This document shows positions 56,783-59,835 of a stretch of DNA of 59,835 bases, piece after piece. How positions within the stretch are numbered: the stretch's first letter is position 1; each line of letters starts with the position of its first letter. Where the stretch lies: the NCBI GenBank assembly GCA_003427395.1, contig BFEA01000706.1, forward strand, positions 577,064-636,898. The letters run 5' to 3'. Made by a program: the position numbers and the translations under genes. The stretch comes from Chara braunii (Eukaryota > Streptophyta > Charophyceae > Charales > Characeae). The notes under the pieces are model-generated. The model ran no database searches, was not told where the DNA came from, and was given only the letters and a program-made list of their open reading frames with translations.

Positions 56783-57505
56783 CACAACTTAAGACATAGA
56801 CCTCTCTACGGGTTAGCCAAACCGCTAACTAAGTAACCATTACTTCTTAACCTTCATCGGTAGTTATATCCATACAATCCTCTAGGTGACTCAATTTCTA
56901 TCGTCAACTGATACCACCGAAGGTTCAAGGCCCAAATATTAATTGCACTACCCATCGCACCACAACTCGGTCTGTGCTCGAGGAACAACCTCTGTCATCA
57001 AACCCCTCATTTCACACTTATCAGTTACCCCCCCCCCCCACTCATTTCGCTCACGTACTACAAACCTCCTCTAAAGTGACACTTTACTGACAAGGGGGAG
57101 ACGCCTCAGCTTAACGTCTTTACATCCCAAGCAAGCTTAGCACATAACTTACGTAATAAGTCACTAGCCTCGTACCTCTGACAACTATCAACTGGGCTTG
57201 CTTCGGTAATAGACATACCCGACAATGCGGATGCTACCTCAACTCAATCACGGCCGCATCAGACATGCCGACAAAGTGCTCGTTGAGACCACTATTATAT
57301 GCGTCAGAATACTTAAGTGTATAGCCAAACACTTCCTCCCTCAAGTAAACCACGCATACATTGATAATCAACGCTTCAAGCTTAGGCCTCAATCTTTAAG
57401 ATATCCCCATCCATAGTCAAGGCATCAAGCAATCAACCATGTATGTCAAAAGAAAACTTTTCCTTTTGCCTAGTTCTCACTCTCCCATACTCGGATGTCG
57501 TTCCA
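55331..57505 (-). other. Leader and upstream region of the gag4 unit
   Basis: Non-coding. 56030-56480 is related to 6190-6640. It also contains an (AT)n microsatellite at 56729-56779 and a run of 12 C at 57028-57039. The part next to the PBS (57430-57505) matches the leader of the gag3 unit. Confidence 0.6.
56729..56779. repeat. (AT)n microsatellite
   Basis: About 25 uninterrupted AT/TA dinucleotides. Confidence 0.95.
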
Positions 57506-57555
57506 CCAGGGACAACGGCAGGCAACCGTTATCCCCGGCAACGGCAGGCAACCGT
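57506..57555 (-). promoter_or_regulatory. Truncated PBS of the gag4 unit with hairpin and 26-bp duplication
   Basis: On the minus strand 57545-57531 reads GCCGTTGCCGGGGAT, the tRNA-Asp PBS lacking its first four bases. The hairpin arms CCAGGGACAACGG (57506-57518) and CCGTTATCCCCGG (57526-57538) are intact. AACGGCAGGCAACCGT occurs at 57514-57529 and again at 57540-57555, so the PBS edge was duplicated with a 26-bp period where it joins LTR D. Confidence 0.8.
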
Positions 57556-58662
57556 CAGACTGACAGAAATTTGAGAAGACAAAATCTGACTAACTCTTTG
57601 GTTTTGTACAAATTTTGGCAGGGCTTCCCGTAGAGAAAGTGACTTACCAAGATCTATACAAGACCAAGTATAACAAAAAATCCCAGAAAATGCAGAAATT
57701 GACCTAAGTAAAAAAGAAACTTAGCTCAGAAAATGCAGGAATTGAAACGAACTCCTATAACTCTAGCACGTGGCGAACAACTAAAGCAATTACCTATCAA
57801 CTGAAACACAGACTAAGTAGTAGTCGCACTCAGTCTCATGCAGGCCAAACAGTGATTTATTCTTTTATACCCAGCTTACATAAGGCATAAAGCTAGACCA
57901 CCCAAACTTATAGAACATGTCTAGCTCAGCCATGGAGTATACACAAACACAGGGCACAACAACTTTTCTCTTCTTTGGGCATATGACTAGGCCACCCTAG
58001 TCGCCCTGAACTGTTTAAGTACCCCAACTTTATATAATTGTCTGCATTTAGTCTTATAAGGTAGCATACAACTGAACCGATCCACTTAGATCGAGGTCCA
58101 GCCTGCCCCTTCTTAATTAATACTCTCTTCAAGTTGATGATATGCTATAGTCAGACCACCCAAACTTATGGGACTCTGTCTGACACCCCTGTTCATAGAT
58201 AAAATAATAATAAAGTATAACCAAATTATAACCTTTGGGTTCCAGCATGTGCGAGGCATTGGACCAAGACCACCCAAACTTATGGAACATATCTGGTCCT
58301 CAGCCTGGTTCATTTCTCTTAAAGCCAAGACAGCAAGACGCTGAGCCACCCAAACTTATGGAACATGCTCAGACCTCTTCGTTCAGGAACTAAAGAAACT
58401 AACAAAAATCCCAAATAAAACAAGGCGACCAAGCCACCCAAACTTATGGAACATGCTCGGTCCCTGAAAGTCATCCACAGTCAGCCCTCAGAAGCCAGAG
58501 CAACCAGACCACCCAAACTTATGGAACAAGTCTGGTTCTCCAGGTAATTCAAAAATAAACACGGCGCTGGGTCTCCCCAAACTTATGGGGACTTCCCAGA
58601 CTCAAATGACCCAGTCAAACCTCATGCAAAACTGCCTTCCTCCCAACCTTCCCCCAGATGCA
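57554..58662 (-). repeat. LTR D, partial (5' third only)
   Basis: Direct repeat of about 46818-47988 in LTR C without the rest of the LTR. It starts TGCATCTGGGGG at 58662 (minus), runs through the hairpin array, and stops in the first GGCAGGGCTTCCC unit at about 57554. There it is joined to the PBS region. Roughly the last 2 kb of the LTR, including the promoter, is missing. Confidence 0.82.
57892..58600 (-). repeat. Hairpin array, LTR D
   Basis: Perfectly paired arms around the loop CACCCAAACTTATGGAACAT or variants: GCTAGAC/GTCTAGC (57892-57925), TCAGAC/GTCTGA (58151-58183), GGACCA/TGGTCC (58261-58299), CTGAGC/GCTCAG (58341-58372), AACCAGAC/GTCTGGTT (58502-58537), CTGGG/CCCAG (58567-58599). 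Confidence 0.85.
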
Positions 58663-59835
58663 ATCCCACAATCTGCTTTCAGTCAAACAAGGAAACTGAA
58701 ACTGACATTGTCCAAACATTCCTTTATTTAGTCTGGCTTGTGTCATGAAAGTCAACTGAAAGTCAAAATAGGGAGACAGGCAACATACTCAGTCAAATAT
58801 AATAATGAATACAAGTATGGGTTATAACAGGGTTTATACGGGGAAAGCAGTAGTTACCTTTCAGTTCCCTGTCTCCATAACTCCTCCTTAGTTCCGGCAG
58901 AGCTCCCGCAATCGGTGGGCTGACTCCCCACAGAGTCTTGTTGCGGTCCTACGGGCTGCAATCCCGCCTGCCGCCTTCCTCTCGTAACCAGGATTAGACT
59001 GAGAGTAAGAATGGCAAAAGATAGGGGTTTCAGACTCTCGAGTTACAAGAGAGGGACAGACTCAACTCGTAGGAGAGGTCCTTGTCATCTTCTTACGCCT
59101 GAGGGCCCTGCAATGGCAGCCAGAATACACAGTCGTTGGCCAGTTGAAGTCAAAACACCAACTGCTGACTCCTTGGTGACACTCCGAATTGCAGCAATAA
59201 TCTCCTTTGCATAGGCTGCCCACTCCTCCAAGTCACACTGCGTTGACTCCCCTTCACAACCCCATCACCAAGTATACTATCCACAAGTTATGTTGCACCT
59301 TCGTAGCCGGCCTGCTACCATTCTATGTCTGATGGGACAATCAGCATGCCACCTACCAAGCAAACCTCCAAGCCCGCCAATCGCTCCTTACTCTTTGCGT
59401 CCGACGAGATGAGCACAGTCTTGGCCAGATAAGTCTTCAGCCTGTAGCCCCCTTCTCCATGCTCAAGTTCATAGGTAAGTACTTAGGCCCCACTGTCACT
59501 CCTCCGTTGCCTGAGCCTGTGGCAAAGGCACCAGCCAGCACGTAAGCTGCAGTCTCTGCGTTCTTGCCACTCACCCCTTAGTCAACTGGTAAGTCTGTAC
59601 CTTCAACGTTAGCCCATAGTTGCGCTGGCTGAAAGGATGATTAGCTCACTGGTCAATAAACCGATCTGCAGCTCCCGCAACTGCCCTGTTGTAACCTTGC
59701 TCGAAAACAGCCTGGCGACGCAGCGACTGCAGTCTCTCTCCCCGCAGGCAGAAAGCCACTTCCCAGCTACTTGGTCTGATAGGTAAGTCTCCAACTTGCG
59801 CCCGACCCTCTCGCTGCCTTGTTTGACGGTCCAAT
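58663..59835 (-). repeat. 3' tail of a further unit, cut by the window end
   Basis: Direct repeat of 47989-49161. It shows that LTR D, like LTR A, is preceded by another unit's tail, so the minus arm is also a tandem array. The right end of the window falls inside this repeat. Confidence 0.82.

Overview
The window looks like nuclear DNA of a repeat-rich plant-type genome. It contains Ty3/gypsy LTR retrotransposons whose primer-binding sites match the 3' end of plant tRNA-Asp, long microsatellites, poly-A/T runs, small DNA transposons with target-site duplications, and two assembly gaps. I see no intact host gene, rRNA, bacterial operon or CRISPR array. A streptophyte (land plant or charophyte alga) is my best guess; the exact organism is inference. 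Almost every recognisable protein-coding stretch is a decayed retrotransposon gag or pol.

Layout. 1-2.8 kb: microsatellites, a 444-bp tandem duplication and tRNA-like sequence. 4.0-5.14 kb: first copy of a dispersed repeat with tRNA-like promoter boxes (second copy 20.75-21.99 kb). 5.8-6.17 kb: a hAT-type MITE with an 8-bp target duplication (second copy, inverted, at 46.4 kb). 6.9-15.4 kb: a minus-strand Ty3/gypsy element (element 1) with gag, protease, RT, RNase H, integrase, PBS and 5' LTR. Its RNase H is split by a 1.63-kb transposon (8975-10606) made of tandem 147-bp palindromes and bounded by a 9-bp duplication. 15.4-20.7 kb: mostly unassigned non-coding repeats. 22.0-22.95 kb: an integrase fragment on the plus strand.

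23.1-59.8 kb is a mirror-like retrotransposon complex. Plus arm: gag2, 3' tail, LTR A (28820-32044), PBS, gag3, 3' tail, LTR B (41446-44684). Minus arm, abutting tail to tail: LTR C (47988 down to 44690), tail, gag4, PBS, LTR D (58662 down to 57554), tail. I find gag but no protease, RT or integrase in these units (two gaps excepted), so they look like large non-autonomous, gag-only (TR-GAG-like) elements. They would need proteins from an autonomous relative such as the family of element 1, which shares the LTR 3' end, PBS and leader hairpin.

The strongest unexplained signal is in the first 0.9 kb of these 3.2-kb LTRs. About ten short hairpins there keep a loop around UAAGAU, while inner and outer stems change sequence but stay paired, both within one LTR and between the two LTR subfamilies. 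Other structural signals are a hairpin that overlaps the PBS, a GNRA-capped hairpin beside a 12-bp palindrome, and a cluster of splice-donor-like GTAAGT motifs.
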